64,000 bases of DNA from Nitrospinota bacterium (GCA_016208975.1 JACQXA010000004.1:1737015-1801014), one strand, 5' to 3'; numbered from the stretch's first letter, positions 1 through 9,336 are shown. A program made the numbers and translations. The notes: generated by a model from the letters alone, not told the origin.

Positions 1-72
1 CGTTCAGCTTCATGCCCGCCGGGTTCCTGGCCGTGTATTTAAAAACAGGCATGGCTATTTTATTTGTATGGT

Positions 73-1701
73 TTAACAGATGGACAGGCCGGGTGTGTAT
101 GTGGCCCTTTCCACCTCTGCGACGGTGGTAACGCCATACCCCACCTTTCGAAGCCCGTCATCCCGCATCGTGTCCATCCCCTGGGATTTAACGGCGTAAT
201 CCTTAATGGCCGACGCTGGGGAGCGGGAAAGGATAAGCCCTTTGAGCTTTTCATCGGAGTGTATAAGCTCGAAAATCCCGGTTCTTCCCCGGTAGCCTGT
301 CTTGCCGCAATGTGGGCAGTTTGCCATGGCTTCCGTCTTGCCCGCGCACCGGTGGCATACCCGCCGCGCCAGCCGCTGGCCCACGGCGCATTTCACGGTG
401 TCCGCCACTTTATATGGCGCCACCCCCAGGTCTGTCAGCCTTGTAAAAGCCGAAGCCGCGTCCACCGTGTGCAAAGAGCTTAGCACCAGATGTCCCGTCA
501 TGGCCGCCTGCACAGCCACCTCGGCGGTTTCCGGATCGCGGATCTCTCCCACCATTATGATGTCCGGATCCTGCCTCAAGGCCGACCGCAACCCTCGGGA
601 GAAAGTTAACCCCGACTTGATGTTCACCTGGGTTTGCCGCACATTATGGATGCGCCGCTCCACCGGGTCTTCAATGGAAACGATGGTGCGCTCCGGGGAG
701 TTTAACAGGCTAATGGCGCTGTAAAGTGTTGTGGTTTTACCGGAGCCTGTAGGGCCGGTCACCACCACCAATCCCCATGGGTGTTTCAATGATTCCAGCA
801 ATCTCTCGAGGGTAACACCTCCCATGCCGGTTTCGGCCAGTGTCATGGCTTCGCCGCTTCTTGCCAATAACCGAAGGACCACACATTCGCCGTTGATGGT
901 GGGGAATGTGGACACGCGGAACTCCACCAGGCCGCTTTCGAGCGTAAGGTTAAACCCTCCGTCCTGGGGGGCACGGGACTCCGCCGTGTCCAGTCCGGCC
1001 ATTATCTTTATCCGGCTGGCCACGGCAGAGCATATCCGGGCAGGGTGGGCTCCGGCGGATTTCATCATGCCGTCCACGCGGTACCGGACTTTCAGGTTCT
1101 TTGAATCCGGCTCAAGATGGATGTCCGAAGCCCCCTCCAGCGCCGCCCGGCGGATTATCCCCTCCACAAGGCTGGAGACCGGTTCCGCCTCCCAGCCGGA
1201 CGACTCAATTGCGCCGCTATAACCAGACTCCACAAACGAACCGGAAACCGCGCCGGGTTCGCAAACTATGGGGCGGGCGTAGGTTTTATCGATGGCCATC
1301 AGTATCTTCTTTTCGGTTGCGATGGAGACTTCCAGAGGAAGCGAGACCCTGGCCGCCAGCTCATCGCGGGCAAGCAGGTCCAACGGGTCGGCCATGGCCA
1401 CCCTTACTGCGCCATTGGGTTTGCCGATGGGCGCCAACAGGTGTTTTCTTGCGAAAGACTCGGGGATGAGCCGGAGTAAATCTTCGGAAGGCGTTTCCAG
1501 TTCCGGCTCGGCCATGGGCGCGCCCAGCTGGCGGGAGAGAATTTGGGTAAGCTCTTCCTCGCTTAAAAAACCCATGGAAACGACTATCCGGCCCAGCCTG
1601 CCACCTCTGGTTTCCCGTTCCACAAGGGCGCGGCCCAGCTGTTCAGCGGTAACCGCTCCGGATTCGGTAAGGATGTCCCCCAGACGTTTGCCAGTGATCA
1701 T
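73..1701 (-). CDS. PilB/GspE-family assembly ATPase
   Basis: This is a hexameric ATPase of the type IV pilus assembly / type II secretion family, acting at the cytoplasmic face of the inner membrane. The 542-residue protein has an MshEN-type N-terminal domain (about residues 5-60), then the core ATPase: Walker A GPTGSGKTT near residue 313, an Asp box with SIEDPVE, and a Walker B region with IMVGEIRDPE followed by SSLHT. Two CxxC pairs (CHRC and CPHC) near the C-terminus form the usual zinc site of PilB/GspE proteins. Retraction ATPases (PilT) lack the MshEN part, so an assembly role is favoured. No other pilus gene is in view, so pilus and secretion cannot be told apart. Confidence 0.9.
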   Translation of the reverse strand: MITGKRLGDILTESGAVTAEQLGRALVERETRGGRLGRIVVSMGFLSEEELTQILSRQLGAPMAEPELETPSEDLLRLIPESFARKHLLAPIGKPNGAVRVAMADPLDLLARDELAARVSLPLEVSIATEKKILMAIDKTYARPIVCEPGAVSGSFVESGYSGAIESSGWEAEPVSSLVEGIIRRAALEGASDIHLEPDSKNLKVRYRVDGMMKSAGAHPARICSAVASRIKIMAGLDTAESRAPQDGGFNLTLESGLVEFRVSTFPTINGECVVLRLLARSGEAMTLAETGMGGVTLERLLESLKHPWGLVVVTGPTGSGKTTTLYSAISLLNSPERTIVSIEDPVERRIHNVRQTQVNIKSGLTFSRGLRSALRQDPDIIMVGEIRDPETAEVAVQAAMTGHLVLSSLHTVDAASAFTRLTDLGVAPYKVADTVKCAVGQRLARRVCHRCAGKTEAMANCPHCGKTGYRGRTGIFELIHSDEKLKGLILSRSPASAIKDYAVKSQGMDTMRDDGLRKVGYGVTTVAEVERATYTPGLSIC

Positions 1702-1891
1702 GGAAGATTAAGCCCCCTGAAATGCCGGCAGGCGCCGGCGTATTTCAACGGGGAAATGTTAACCCAAAACCGTGGGTTCCGGCAATAATATGGTTTGTTG
1801 GACGCAAAACTCCCCTTTACCTGCCCGGCCGCCCCGCATGGCCGGTCACGCCCCGCAAAGGCGCCGCCGTATTTCCTGACGCTAAGCCAAG

Positions 1892-2290
1892 TCAGGCTTT
1901 AGGTTTTACTTTAGCGTCCATGCTCAAGGGTCCGGCGCCAAAATAGGCTATCAACAAGGCCCCGCCCATCATCGAAAGGTTCTTCATGAACATAATCATC
2001 TGTATCTGTCTTGCCATGGGTTCGGTGACAGCCCAGAAGTTATGCATCATGACGGTGACTGGCGCCAGGAACAGCACAATAAGCGCTCCGCCATACCTGG
2101 CTTTAAAACCAAGGATAATGAGCAACGCTCCCGCCAGGGCTAGCAACCCCGACAATGGCACCGCGATGATGGCCAATGGCACACCCTGCGACTGGGCGTA
2201 TGGAACCAGCCCGCCGGTGAAATGGCCGGGGGCCGACATAAGGAAGATGGCGGAGAAGAATATCCGCCCCAAGAGTTCCGCGTACTTCAT
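1892..2290 (-). CDS. DoxX-family membrane protein
   Basis: A 132-residue protein with about four hydrophobic segments typical of the DoxX family, which in other bacteria associates with oxidoreductases or thiol and oxidative-stress functions. The Gly/Pro-rich N-terminal region (FLMSAPGHFTGG), the second helix with IILGFKARYG and the MHNFW motif after the third helix fit the family. The ATG at 2290 is supported by AGGAGG a few bases upstream. A 6-bp inverted repeat around 1875-1896 overlaps the stop codon but has no convincing T-run. The substrate or partner is unknown. Confidence 0.75.
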   Translation of the reverse strand: MKYAELLGRIFFSAIFLMSAPGHFTGGLVPYAQSQGVPLAIIAVPLSGLLALAGALLIILGFKARYGGALIVLFLAPVTVMMHNFWAVTEPMARQIQMIMFMKNLSMMGGALLIAYFGAGPLSMDAKVKPKA

Positions 2291-2322
2291 GGCTCGGTCC
2301 TCCTAGAGAGATCATTCAACGC

Positions 2323-2351
2323 TTATCCAGCCCGACACGCCAGCTGGATAA
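2323..2351. promoter_or_regulatory. Perfect 9-bp inverted repeat upstream of DoxX gene
   Basis: TTATCCAGC at 2323-2331 is repeated inverted as GCTGGATAA at 2343-2351 with an 11-base spacer. It lies 33-61 bp upstream of the DoxX start codon, where an operator or leader hairpin would sit. The TATAAT-like and AT-rich stretch at about 2391-2415 could hold the promoter on the minus strand. Its role as an operator is inferred from position only. The rest of 2291-2442 shows no gene. Confidence 0.35.
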
Positions 2352-2442
2352 AACGCCGGGTCGTCTCACCCGCCCCCGCTGTTGAGCGACTATCAACAAT
2401 ATAAATATTATAAACCCACCTTGTAAATCCGGCGCGGATTTG

Positions 2443-2593
2443 GGTGGTGTCCCGGTTTGAAAGTACAGGGGAGATTCTTCACTTACGCCCAGAATGACAA
2501 TATAAAAGCCGTTGATAACATTGTCATCCTGAGCGAAGCGCAAGCGAAGTGAAGGATCTGTATATTATTTGGGATTCAAACTGGGACACTACC
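2443..2593 (+). mobile_element. MITE-like element, copy 1 (151 bp)
   Basis: A 151-bp non-coding element bounded by imperfect terminal inverted repeats: GGTGGTGTCCCGGTTTGAA on the left and the complement of GGTAGTGTCCCAGTTTGAA on the right. The interior is a long imperfect palindrome (arms about 2468-2498 and 2517-2560) that could fold into a hairpin around a short AT-rich loop. The flanks CGGATTTG (2435-2442) and AGGATTTG (2594-2601) look like an 8-bp target duplication with one mismatch. A second copy of exactly the same length lies at 17686-17836. No transposase is present in the window. It sits about 150 bp upstream of yebC. Confidence 0.8.
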
Positions 2594-2740
2594 AGGATTT
2601 GGCGATTCCATGGGAGTGGACGAGCCTGGGCGTGGTGGATAAAAACCGCTGGCGGGCGCGAGGCGGGATAAGGCTCCGGATGGTGGTATTATATTGCCTC
2701 GAACAATTTCCCCAAGATCAGGAGGTTTTTAAAGCAGGCC

Positions 2741-3493
2741 ATGGCCGGTCATTCCAAGTGGGCGCAGATAAAACATAAAAAGAAGATTGTGGACGCCAAG
2801 CGCGGATCGCTGTTTACCAAGATAATAAAGGAAATCACCGTGGCCGCGCGCCTTGGCGGGGGCGACCCTGGAGGCAACTCGCGCCTGCGGCTGGCCGTCA
2901 CCAAGGCCAAGGGGGTCAACATGCCAGCCGACAATATAGACCGCGCCATAAAGAAAGGCACCGGGGAATTGCCCGGCGTCTCCTACGAGGAGGTGACATA
3001 CGAGGGTTACGGGGCTGGCGGCGTGGCGGTGATGGCGGAAGTGATGACCGACAACAAGACCCGCACCGTGGCGGAAATCCGCAACATCTTCGGAAAGGCC
3101 GGAGGCCAGATGGGGGAGACCGGCTGTGTCTCCTGGGTGTTCAATAAAAAAGGCGAGGTGGTGGTGGACAAAGCGGGCGCTTCGGAGGACACGGTGATGG
3201 AGATCGCCCTGGACGCGGGAGCCGAGGATATGGACACCAGCGGCGACACCTTCAACATATTCACCCCCCCCGCCGCCCTGGAAGCCGTAAAAGCCGCTCT
3301 GGAGGCCCGGGGTGTGAAGGTGGAGTCGGCGGAACTTGGCATGATCCCCATAAACACTGTGAAGGTGGATTCGGAGGATATCGCCAAAAAAGTCTTGCGG
3401 CTCATGGAGACGCTGGAGGATCACGACGACGTGCAGAAAGTCCACGCCAACTTCGACATCCCCGACGAGATACTGGAAAGGGCCACCGCCTGA
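2741..3493 (+). CDS. yebC: YebC/TACO1-family translation/transcription factor
   Basis: A 250-residue member of the YebC family, proteins reported as transcriptional regulators and as translation factors that relieve ribosome stalling at proline-rich stretches. The invariant start [14 protein letters not shown] is present, followed by the usual [10 protein letters not shown] segment, and the length is normal. The gene heads yebC-ruvC-ruvA, a common bacterial arrangement. An AGGAGG at 2720-2725 is 15 bases from the ATG, longer than usual, but the conserved N-terminus fixes the start. Confidence 0.95.
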   Translation: MAGHSKWAQIKHKKKIVDAKRGSLFTKIIKEITVAARLGGGDPGGNSRLRLAVTKAKGVNMPADNIDRAIKKGTGELPGVSYEEVTYEGYGAGGVAVMAEVMTDNKTRTVAEIRNIFGKAGGQMGETGCVSWVFNKKGEVVVDKAGASEDTVMEIALDAGAEDMDTSGDTFNIFTPPAALEAVKAALEARGVKVESAELGMIPINTVKVDSEDIAKKVLRLMETLEDHDDVQKVHANFDIPDEILERATA

Positions 3494-3497
3494 CGCC

Positions 3498-3986
3498 ATG
3501 AAGGTAATAGGGGTGGATCCAGGAACCATGGTAACCGGGTATGGCGTTGTCTCCGAATTAAAGGGAGTGAAAAAGTGCCATGCCTGGGGGGTTATCCGCC
3601 CCATGCCCAAGGCGCCCATGCCAAAGAGGCTCCGGCAGATCGCCGAGGGGTTGCGCGAGGTGATAAGGTCTCACCAACCGGACGAACTGGCGCTGGAGGA
3701 GACTTTCGTGGCCAAAGACCCCAGGGGCGCGTTAAAGCTGGGGCAGGCCCGGGGGGTGATAATGCTGGTAGCGGAGGAGTCGGGTTTGCCGGTGTCGGAA
3801 TATTCGCCCCTGAAGGTCAAGCAGACCCTTACAGGCTACGGCCAGGCGGAAAAAGAACAGGTGCGGGTGATGGTTCGCCATGCGCTGGCGCTCAAAGAAA
3901 ACCCGGAGCCGCTGGACGCATCAGACGCGCTGGCCATCGCCATAACACATATAAACCATACCGGCCCGCTGGGGCAGGCCAAATGA
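3498..3986 (+). CDS. ruvC: Crossover junction endodeoxyribonuclease RuvC
   Basis: Holliday-junction resolvase that makes paired nicks in four-way junctions within the RuvABC complex. The 162-residue protein has the RNase H-like fold signature: Asp7 in GVDPGT, the Glu pair at 67-68 in ALEETF, and the acidic DASDALA motif near residue 140, together supplying the metal-binding carboxylates. It starts four bases after yebC and its stop overlaps the ruvA start (ATGA), so translation is coupled. Confidence 0.96.
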   Translation: MKVIGVDPGTMVTGYGVVSELKGVKKCHAWGVIRPMPKAPMPKRLRQIAEGLREVIRSHQPDELALEETFVAKDPRGALKLGQARGVIMLVAEESGLPVSEYSPLKVKQTLTGYGQAEKEQVRVMVRHALALKENPEPLDASDALAIAITHINHTGPLGQAK

Positions 3987-4600
3987 TAGCTCACATCAGC
4001 GGCAGGCTGATCCAGAAAAAACCGGCCCACGCCGTGGTGGAAGCCGGGGGGGTGGGATACCTGCTTTTCATATCCCTGCAAACATATTATGTTTTGCCTG
4101 AAGAGGGGGCGGCCGTCTCCCTCCACGTCCACACTTCCGTGCGGGAAGACGCCATAAACCTTTTTGGATTCATTTCGGCGCGGGAAAGGGAAGTGTTTGA
4201 GAAACTCATCGGGGTGAACAAGGTGGGCCCCAAAATGGCCATAACGATCCTTTCCGGAATGCCATGCGAGGAGTTCGCCAACGCCGTGCAAAACAGGGAC
4301 GTGGCCAGGTTAAGCCTAATACCCGGCATTGGCAGGAAGACCGCCGAACGGCTTATAGTGGAGCTTGCCGACAAGCTCTCAGCGGCGGATTTCGCCCCTG
4401 TCGGGGGCTCCGGCGTTTCCGGAGGAACCAGCGCGTTAAATAACGATACCGTGGAGGCGCTCATTTCCCTGGGGTATGGCCGGGCCGAGGCTGTTCGGGC
4501 CGCAAGGGAGGCGTTCAATGGAAAAAGCGGTGGCCGGGCTGTAGACAGCGTTCAGGACGGCATCCGGGAGGCGTTGAAGCTGTTATCGGCGGGGAAATAG
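3983..4600 (+). CDS. ruvA: Holliday junction DNA helicase subunit RuvA
   Basis: A 205-residue protein that binds four-way junctions and loads the RuvB motor. It has the N-terminal OB-fold (MIAHISGRLIQKK), two helix-hairpin-helix motifs (about residues 74-90, GVNKVGPKMA, and 109-126, IPGIGRKTAERL) and the C-terminal RuvB-binding domain after a flexible Gly/Ser linker. Its ATG overlaps the ruvC stop. The usual partner ruvB does not follow: a tRNA gene and rmuC come next, so ruvB must be elsewhere on the genome. Confidence 0.96.
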   Translation: MIAHISGRLIQKKPAHAVVEAGGVGYLLFISLQTYYVLPEEGAAVSLHVHTSVREDAINLFGFISAREREVFEKLIGVNKVGPKMAITILSGMPCEEFANAVQNRDVARLSLIPGIGRKTAERLIVELADKLSAADFAPVGGSGVSGGTSALNNDTVEALISLGYGRAEAVRAAREAFNGKSGGRAVDSVQDGIREALKLLSAGK

Positions 4601-4660
4601 CCGTGGAAACGGATAAAAAACCGCACCGCGCCGGATTTTGCAAAAATGAAATATGTTTGC

Positions 4661-4688
4661 TTGACAAGGCGGCCTGTTTGGATAGAAT
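4661..4688 (+). promoter_or_regulatory. Sigma-70-type promoter for tRNA-Gly
   Basis: A perfect -35 box TTGACA (4661-4666) and a -10 box TAGAAT (4683-4688) are separated by 16 bp, ending 16 bases before the tRNA 5' end. This is one of the best-matching promoters in the window and fits a stable-RNA gene. Confidence 0.8.
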
Positions 4689-4704
4689 TAACTTTCGTTG
4701 TTTC

Positions 4705-4779
<75 letters not shown>

Positions 4780-4838
4780 AATCCAACAAACCGCGCGGCG
4801 GCATCATGTTATTCGCGCCCCCCTGCTGGCTATAAAGC

Positions 4839-6092
4839 ATGGATCAACTAATTTTCGCCGGGCCGGTCTTGATCAGCGTCATTCTCGCCGCCCTCGTATT
4901 CTACCTTTACAGAAGCCGTGACGGATCCGCCGGAAAGGACATTTATCTCCTCGAAAAAGGGCAGGAGCGCATTGAAAGGCTATTGCCCGAGGAATTTTCC
5001 CGCCTGCGGGGGGAGCAGAGGGATTCGGTTAAAGCGATGGGCGATTCGCTTTTCTCACAGGTCACGAACATGGCCTCCCTTACGGAGAAGAATCTGGAAG
5101 GGGTTTTAAACCAGTTCGCCGGTTTCAGGAAAGAGCTTGAATCCACGCGCCAGAGCCTCGATATGAAGATGAAAGCCATGCAGGATGAGAACTCGGCGCG
5201 GCTGGAGAAGATAACCGGTATAGTTGACGAAAAGCTTCATGAAACCCTGCAAAGCCGGCTTGGCAACGCTTTCAAGCAAGTGAGCGACCAGTTGGAGCAG
5301 GTCCACAAGGGGCTTGGGGAAATGCGTAGCCTCGCCGCCAGCGTAGGCTCGCTGGAAAAAACGCTGGCCAACGTGAAGACCCGGGGCGTTTGGGGCGAAG
5401 TGGCGCTGGAGGCCCTTTTGGAGCAGATAATGCACCCTGGACAATACGAAAAAAACGTCGCCACCCGGCCAAGGTCCAATGAACGGGTGGAGTTCGCCAT
5501 AAAGCTTCCGGGCGCTGGAGACAACGGTTCCATATGGCTTCCGGTGGACGCCAAGTTCCCGGTGGAAGATTACATCCGTCTTGTGGAAGCGCAGGATAAA
5601 GGGGATCCGGCGGGGGCGGATGCGGCGGCCAAGTCTCTGGAGACAAAGATAAAGACCTTCGCCAAAAGCATCCGCGACAAGTATCTTGAACCGCCGCATA
5701 CCACCGATTTTGGCGTCATGTTCCTGCCCACCGAGGGGTTGTACGCTGAAGTCCTGAGACGGCCCGGCCTGGCGGAGGGTTTACAGCGCGAGTTCAGGGT
5801 GGTTGTAGCCGGTCCGGTGACGCTTGCGGCGCTGTTGAACAGCCTGCAGATGGGATTCAAGACCCTGGCGGTGGAGAAACGGGCCGGGGATGTGTGGCGC
5901 GTGGTGGAGTCGCTCCGGGTGGAGTTTGGCAAGTTCGGCGACCTTTTGGCCCGCACGCGGAAAAAGATAGAAGACGCCGCCACCTCCATGGACGATGTTG
6001 AAAGCCGCGCCCGGGTCATTACCAAAACGCTGGGCCGGGCGCAGAAACTCGACGAACCCCCTGGCGAAGAAAACGCCGAAGCCAAGAATTGA
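4839..6092 (+). CDS. rmuC: DNA recombination protein RmuC
   Basis: A membrane-anchored nuclease-fold protein of the RmuC family, linked to limiting inversions and rearrangements at short repeats. The 417-residue protein has an N-terminal transmembrane helix (about residues 4-23), a long coiled coil (about 40-180) and the RmuC domain from about residue 185, with WGEVALEALLEQI, the VDAKFP strand expected of the nuclease core, and FLPTEGLYAEVL. The length is normal for the family. Confidence 0.93.
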   Translation: MDQLIFAGPVLISVILAALVFYLYRSRDGSAGKDIYLLEKGQERIERLLPEEFSRLRGEQRDSVKAMGDSLFSQVTNMASLTEKNLEGVLNQFAGFRKELESTRQSLDMKMKAMQDENSARLEKITGIVDEKLHETLQSRLGNAFKQVSDQLEQVHKGLGEMRSLAASVGSLEKTLANVKTRGVWGEVALEALLEQIMHPGQYEKNVATRPRSNERVEFAIKLPGAGDNGSIWLPVDAKFPVEDYIRLVEAQDKGDPAGADAAAKSLETKIKTFAKSIRDKYLEPPHTTDFGVMFLPTEGLYAEVLRRPGLAEGLQREFRVVVAGPVTLAALLNSLQMGFKTLAVEKRAGDVWRVVESLRVEFGKFGDLLARTRKKIEDAATSMDDVESRARVITKTLGRAQKLDEPPGEENAEAKN

Positions 6093-6117
6093 TACCCGCG
6101 CGGTTCCATCATCCTTA

Positions 6118-7380
6118 ATGAAATTTAAAGCGTTATTGATAAAGACGGTTTGCGGCGCGTTAGCCGTTTCGTGGCTGGCTTCGTGCGTCTCCATGGGAAA
6201 AACGGAGGAAAGCGCCACGGTAAGACCGGATACGGGAAAGCCTGTGAAAACACTTCCCAAGAAAAAAATGGAGAAGAAGCCCAAGAAGCCCCCGGCAAAA
6301 GAAGAGGAAAAGCAGGCCGGAAAACCGGAGGAACGCGCGCCTTTTAGATACCCATCCGCCGGAGAGGGGCGCGCCATGGTCGCCAGGCTACTTCCGTCTT
6401 ATGTGAAAGACCGCGATGGATGGGCGACGGACATCTTCACGGCGTTCTCCGCGCTCAGCGTCGCCCCGACGGACCGGAACTTTTGTGGTGTCGTAGCCAT
6501 CATCGAGCAGGAATCATCTTTCGAGGCGGATCCGGCGGTGCCGGGTCTTTCCACCATCGCCTGGAAGGAGATTGAGGAGCGGCGCGCGCGCCATGGCATT
6601 CCCCAATCCATGATAGACATCGTCCTTGATTCCACCTCGCCCGACAAACGCACATACAGGCAACGCATAGACTCAAGCAGGACCGAGAACGATTTAAGCA
6701 AAGTCTTCGAGGATTTGCCAGGCGGGAAAGGCATCCTGGCCGGATTCAATCCCGTGCGAACGGCCGGGGCCATGCAGGTGAATGTCGAATACGCCGAGCG
6801 TCACGCCAAGCTCAAGCCCTATCCATATGCGATAAAAGGAAGTATGCGGCGGGAGCTTTTCACAAGGCGCGGCGGTGTCTATTTCGGCGTAGCCCACCTG
6901 CTGGACTATCTGGCGCCCTACAACGAAATGCGTTACAGGTTCGCGGACTTCAACGCCGGTCATTATAGTAGCCGCAACGCCGCCTTTCAGGCTGTGGTTT
7001 CGATGCTTTCCGGCGTTCCCGTCGCGCTGGATGGCGACCTTATGTCCAGGAATCCCGAGACCGGCGAAACCTTCCGCGCCCTGATGTCGATTTCCGGCCG
7101 CCTTGGGTTGACGCGTCCTGAGATACTCAGAGATCTTAAAATGGAGAAAAGCGCCGGTTTTGCCGCCACAGGCCTCTACACGAGAGTCTATGCCCTGGCC
7201 GACCCCATTGCCACGGGCCGCCGCGCCATCCGGGCCACAATTCCGCAAATAAAGCTCCAGACTTCCAAGAGCAAACGCAACCTTACTACCGAATGGTTCG
7301 TTGAGCGGGTCAACCGCAGGTTCGTCTCATGCATAGCCCGCTCAGGCCCGTCGGGGCAGGAAGATGATGGCGGGATGTGA
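6118..7380 (+). CDS. DUF1615 lipoprotein, lytic transglycosylase-like
   Basis: A 420-residue predicted lipoprotein. The ATG at 6118 gives a signal peptide ending in the lipobox LASC at about residues 20-23; longer in-frame starts would run into rmuC. A Lys/Pro-rich linker follows. The body carries an EQESSF motif, matching the catalytic Glu region of SLT-type transglycosylases, and GAMQVNVEYA, which resembles their GxMQV motif, in the arrangement of the DUF1615 family. A role in peptidoglycan cleavage at the outer membrane is therefore likely but not proven. It is followed by a run of FlgO-type lipoproteins. Confidence 0.75.
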   Translation: MKFKALLIKTVCGALAVSWLASCVSMGKTEESATVRPDTGKPVKTLPKKKMEKKPKKPPAKEEEKQAGKPEERAPFRYPSAGEGRAMVARLLPSYVKDRDGWATDIFTAFSALSVAPTDRNFCGVVAIIEQESSFEADPAVPGLSTIAWKEIEERRARHGIPQSMIDIVLDSTSPDKRTYRQRIDSSRTENDLSKVFEDLPGGKGILAGFNPVRTAGAMQVNVEYAERHAKLKPYPYAIKGSMRRELFTRRGGVYFGVAHLLDYLAPYNEMRYRFADFNAGHYSSRNAAFQAVVSMLSGVPVALDGDLMSRNPETGETFRALMSISGRLGLTRPEILRDLKMEKSAGFAATGLYTRVYALADPIATGRRAIRATIPQIKLQTSKSKRNLTTEWFVERVNRRFVSCIARSGPSGQEDDGGM

Positions 7381-7420
7381 ATGCGATTCTTTGCCCGGAT
7401 TGAAAAAAAGCTCAAGTTTG

Positions 7421-7450
7421 TTTACGAAAGCGCCGATTGTTTAATATAAT
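7421..7450 (+). promoter_or_regulatory. Likely promoter of the FlgO-like operon
   Basis: TTTACG (7421-7426) and a perfect TATAAT (7445-7450) are separated by 18 bp, in an AT-rich gap 25 bp upstream of the first FlgO-type gene. The -10 box is strong and the -35 weak. Confidence 0.5.
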
Positions 7451-7474
7451 TTAACGAAAATTAGGCTGAATTCT

Positions 7475-8131
7475 GTGAAAAAAGCGTCAATATTCACTCA
7501 AATTAACAGCGCGCCTGTTTCAGCCATAACCTTAAGGCGTCTGGCAATGGCTATTCTTTTACCTCTGGCGTTGTCGGGGTTTGGCGCTTGCGCCGCCTTG
7601 CATCGAGCCGAGGTTGCCGCTGTATCCAGCTCCCCCGCCGAGTCCCTGAACAAGAAAATCAGGGAAGTGGCCCTGGACCTTGTCACAGGAATGAGGGATT
7701 TCGACCCCACAGAGAGGACCATTGCGGTGGCCACTTTCGTGGACTTGGACCGTATGGGGGAAACCTCGTCTTTCGGCCGGTTTTTCGCCGAACAGCTGGG
7801 CGAGGAGCTTTACAGGCTGGGGTTCAAGGTCCGCGAGTGGCGCCAGCGGAAAGATGTGGAGGTGACGGAGGATAAGGGGGAATTCTATTTAACCCGCAAC
7901 TCCGCGGACATAATGAAAACCGCCAAGGTGGACGCGGTGGTGGCCGGGTCTTATACTGTGGTGGGCGATGAGGTGGTGGTAAACGCCCGCCTGCTCAACG
8001 TGGATACGACCAAGGTAATGTCTGTGGGCAGGATGGTGGCTTATATCAGCGGGAACGACGCCCTGGCGGAGCTTCTCCGCAGGAACCTCACCAGGACAAT
8101 GCCCATGATAAAAGTGAGTGGCGGAAAATGA
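7475..8131 (+). CDS. FlgO-domain lipoprotein 1
   Basis: A 218-residue protein with a signal sequence and lipobox-like GFGAC, then one FlgO domain from about residue 75: VATFVDLDRMGETSSFG, the EQLGEELYRLGF helix and the VNARLLNVDTTKV strand. In Vibrio, FlgO is an outer-membrane lipoprotein needed for flagellar stability. The GTG at 7475 gives an unusually long signal n-region; an ATG at 7547 is a plausible shorter start. The stop overlaps the next gene. No flagellar structural gene is nearby, so a flagellar role is only family-based. Confidence 0.75.
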   Translation: MKKASIFTQINSAPVSAITLRRLAMAILLPLALSGFGACAALHRAEVAAVSSSPAESLNKKIREVALDLVTGMRDFDPTERTIAVATFVDLDRMGETSSFGRFFAEQLGEELYRLGFKVREWRQRKDVEVTEDKGEFYLTRNSADIMKTAKVDAVVAGSYTVVGDEVVVNARLLNVDTTKVMSVGRMVAYISGNDALAELLRRNLTRTMPMIKVSGGK

Positions 8132-9336
8132 AAAATCCCGTTTCCTTTAAAAAGTCCGCCGCCACCATGGCGGCCATAAGCGTCATTATATTGACGGCCT
8201 CATGCGACCCCTATCGCAAGGAACCGGATTTCCAGGGGAGCTTGAATCCCAGCACCAATTACAAGCAGGACCCTTACGCATCTTCAAGCCAATGGCCCCC
8301 CTTCGCGGAGGTTTATACCCAGCGGTTTGTGTGGAAAATGCGCTATATAGCCGACCAGCTGGCCAGCCGCGTGAAGGGAAACGGGCAAGACAGGGTGACG
8401 GCGCTGATGACCACCATAACTCCCGTGGATAACATTCAAAAACCCACAAGCTTCGGCCGCCTGATAACCGAACAGCTGATGACGGAGATGGACAAGGCCG
8501 GGTTCCGCGTGGTGGAGGCCAGGAAGACCGCCGATTATAACGTGGTGGAGAACCAGGGGGAGTTCGCCCTGTCCCGCGACGTGAAGCGGATCGGCGCCGA
8601 GTTCGCCGCGGACGCGGTGGTGGTGGGCACATTCTCCCGGAGCAAGGACCAGGTGCTGATAAACGTGCGCCTTGTGGGGATCAAAGACTCGTCGGTGCTG
8701 GCCAGCGCCTCGGCCATGATGGACATCAGGGGTGACAAGTTCCTTGCGGCCATAATAGACGAGGACGCGGCGGGCGGAGCCTCCATGACCGGGGACATAG
8801 CCATCCGCAAAAAAGTTTTGCCGGAAGTGGACCCGTATTCCGATGTTCTTCACGGCATGCTTAAAACCATGGCCGGCAGAGTGGCGGAGACCGCTTCCGC
8901 CTCAGGTGTCGGCAAATCCGGCTCTGTTGCCGTGGCCACCTTCGTGGACATTAACCACATGTACAAGGCGGCCACCTTCGGCAGGTACGTTGGCGAGCAG
9001 ATGATAAACGAGCTTTCGGGGCTGGGCTTTCGCGTGATGGAACTGAGGGCCACTCCGGACATACTGGTGGACGTGCGGCTTGGCGAGATGGGGCTTTCCC
9101 GCGAGGCCCACAGGCTTATGCAAAACAGCGGGGCCGACGCGGTGCTGGTGGGCACATACACCAAAGCCGGTGAAACCGTTGTGGTGAGCGGGAGGCTGGT
9201 GTTCCCGAAAAACCGCCAGGTTGTGGGGGTGGGCGATATACTGGTGGACGCATCGCCGAAAAACAAATTCATTACGGCGTTACTGGAGCGGGAAGTGACC
9301 ACTATCACCCCGGCTGAAACGGTGGAAGGATATTAA
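8128..9336 (+). CDS. Lipoprotein with two FlgO domains
   Basis: A 402-residue lipoprotein (lipobox LTASC near residue 26) holding two tandem FlgO-type domains, roughly residues 60-210 and 245-395. Each shows the same order of motifs: a T(F/I)VD-type first strand, SFGR or TFGR, an E-Q-x-x-x-E helix, GFRV, the LSRD or LSRE segment and a DAVxVGT strand. The tandem copy suggests intragenic duplication from neighbours of the same family. It overlaps the previous gene by 4 bp. Confidence 0.75.
   Translation: MKNPVSFKKSAATMAAISVIILTASCDPYRKEPDFQGSLNPSTNYKQDPYASSSQWPPFAEVYTQRFVWKMRYIADQLASRVKGNGQDRVTALMTTITPVDNIQKPTSFGRLITEQLMTEMDKAGFRVVEARKTADYNVVENQGEFALSRDVKRIGAEFAADAVVVGTFSRSKDQVLINVRLVGIKDSSVLASASAMMDIRGDKFLAAIIDEDAAGGASMTGDIAIRKKVLPEVDPYSDVLHGMLKTMAGRVAETASASGVGKSGSVAVATFVDINHMYKAATFGRYVGEQMINELSGLGFRVMELRATPDILVDVRLGEMGLSREAHRLMQNSGADAVLVGTYTKAGETVVVSGRLVFPKNRQVVGVGDILVDASPKNKFITALLEREVTTITPAETVEGY

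Noticed and set aside
2729-3619. A 296-codon minus-strand ORF across yebC
   Set aside because: Shadow of yebC, a conserved gene with its expected start and length.
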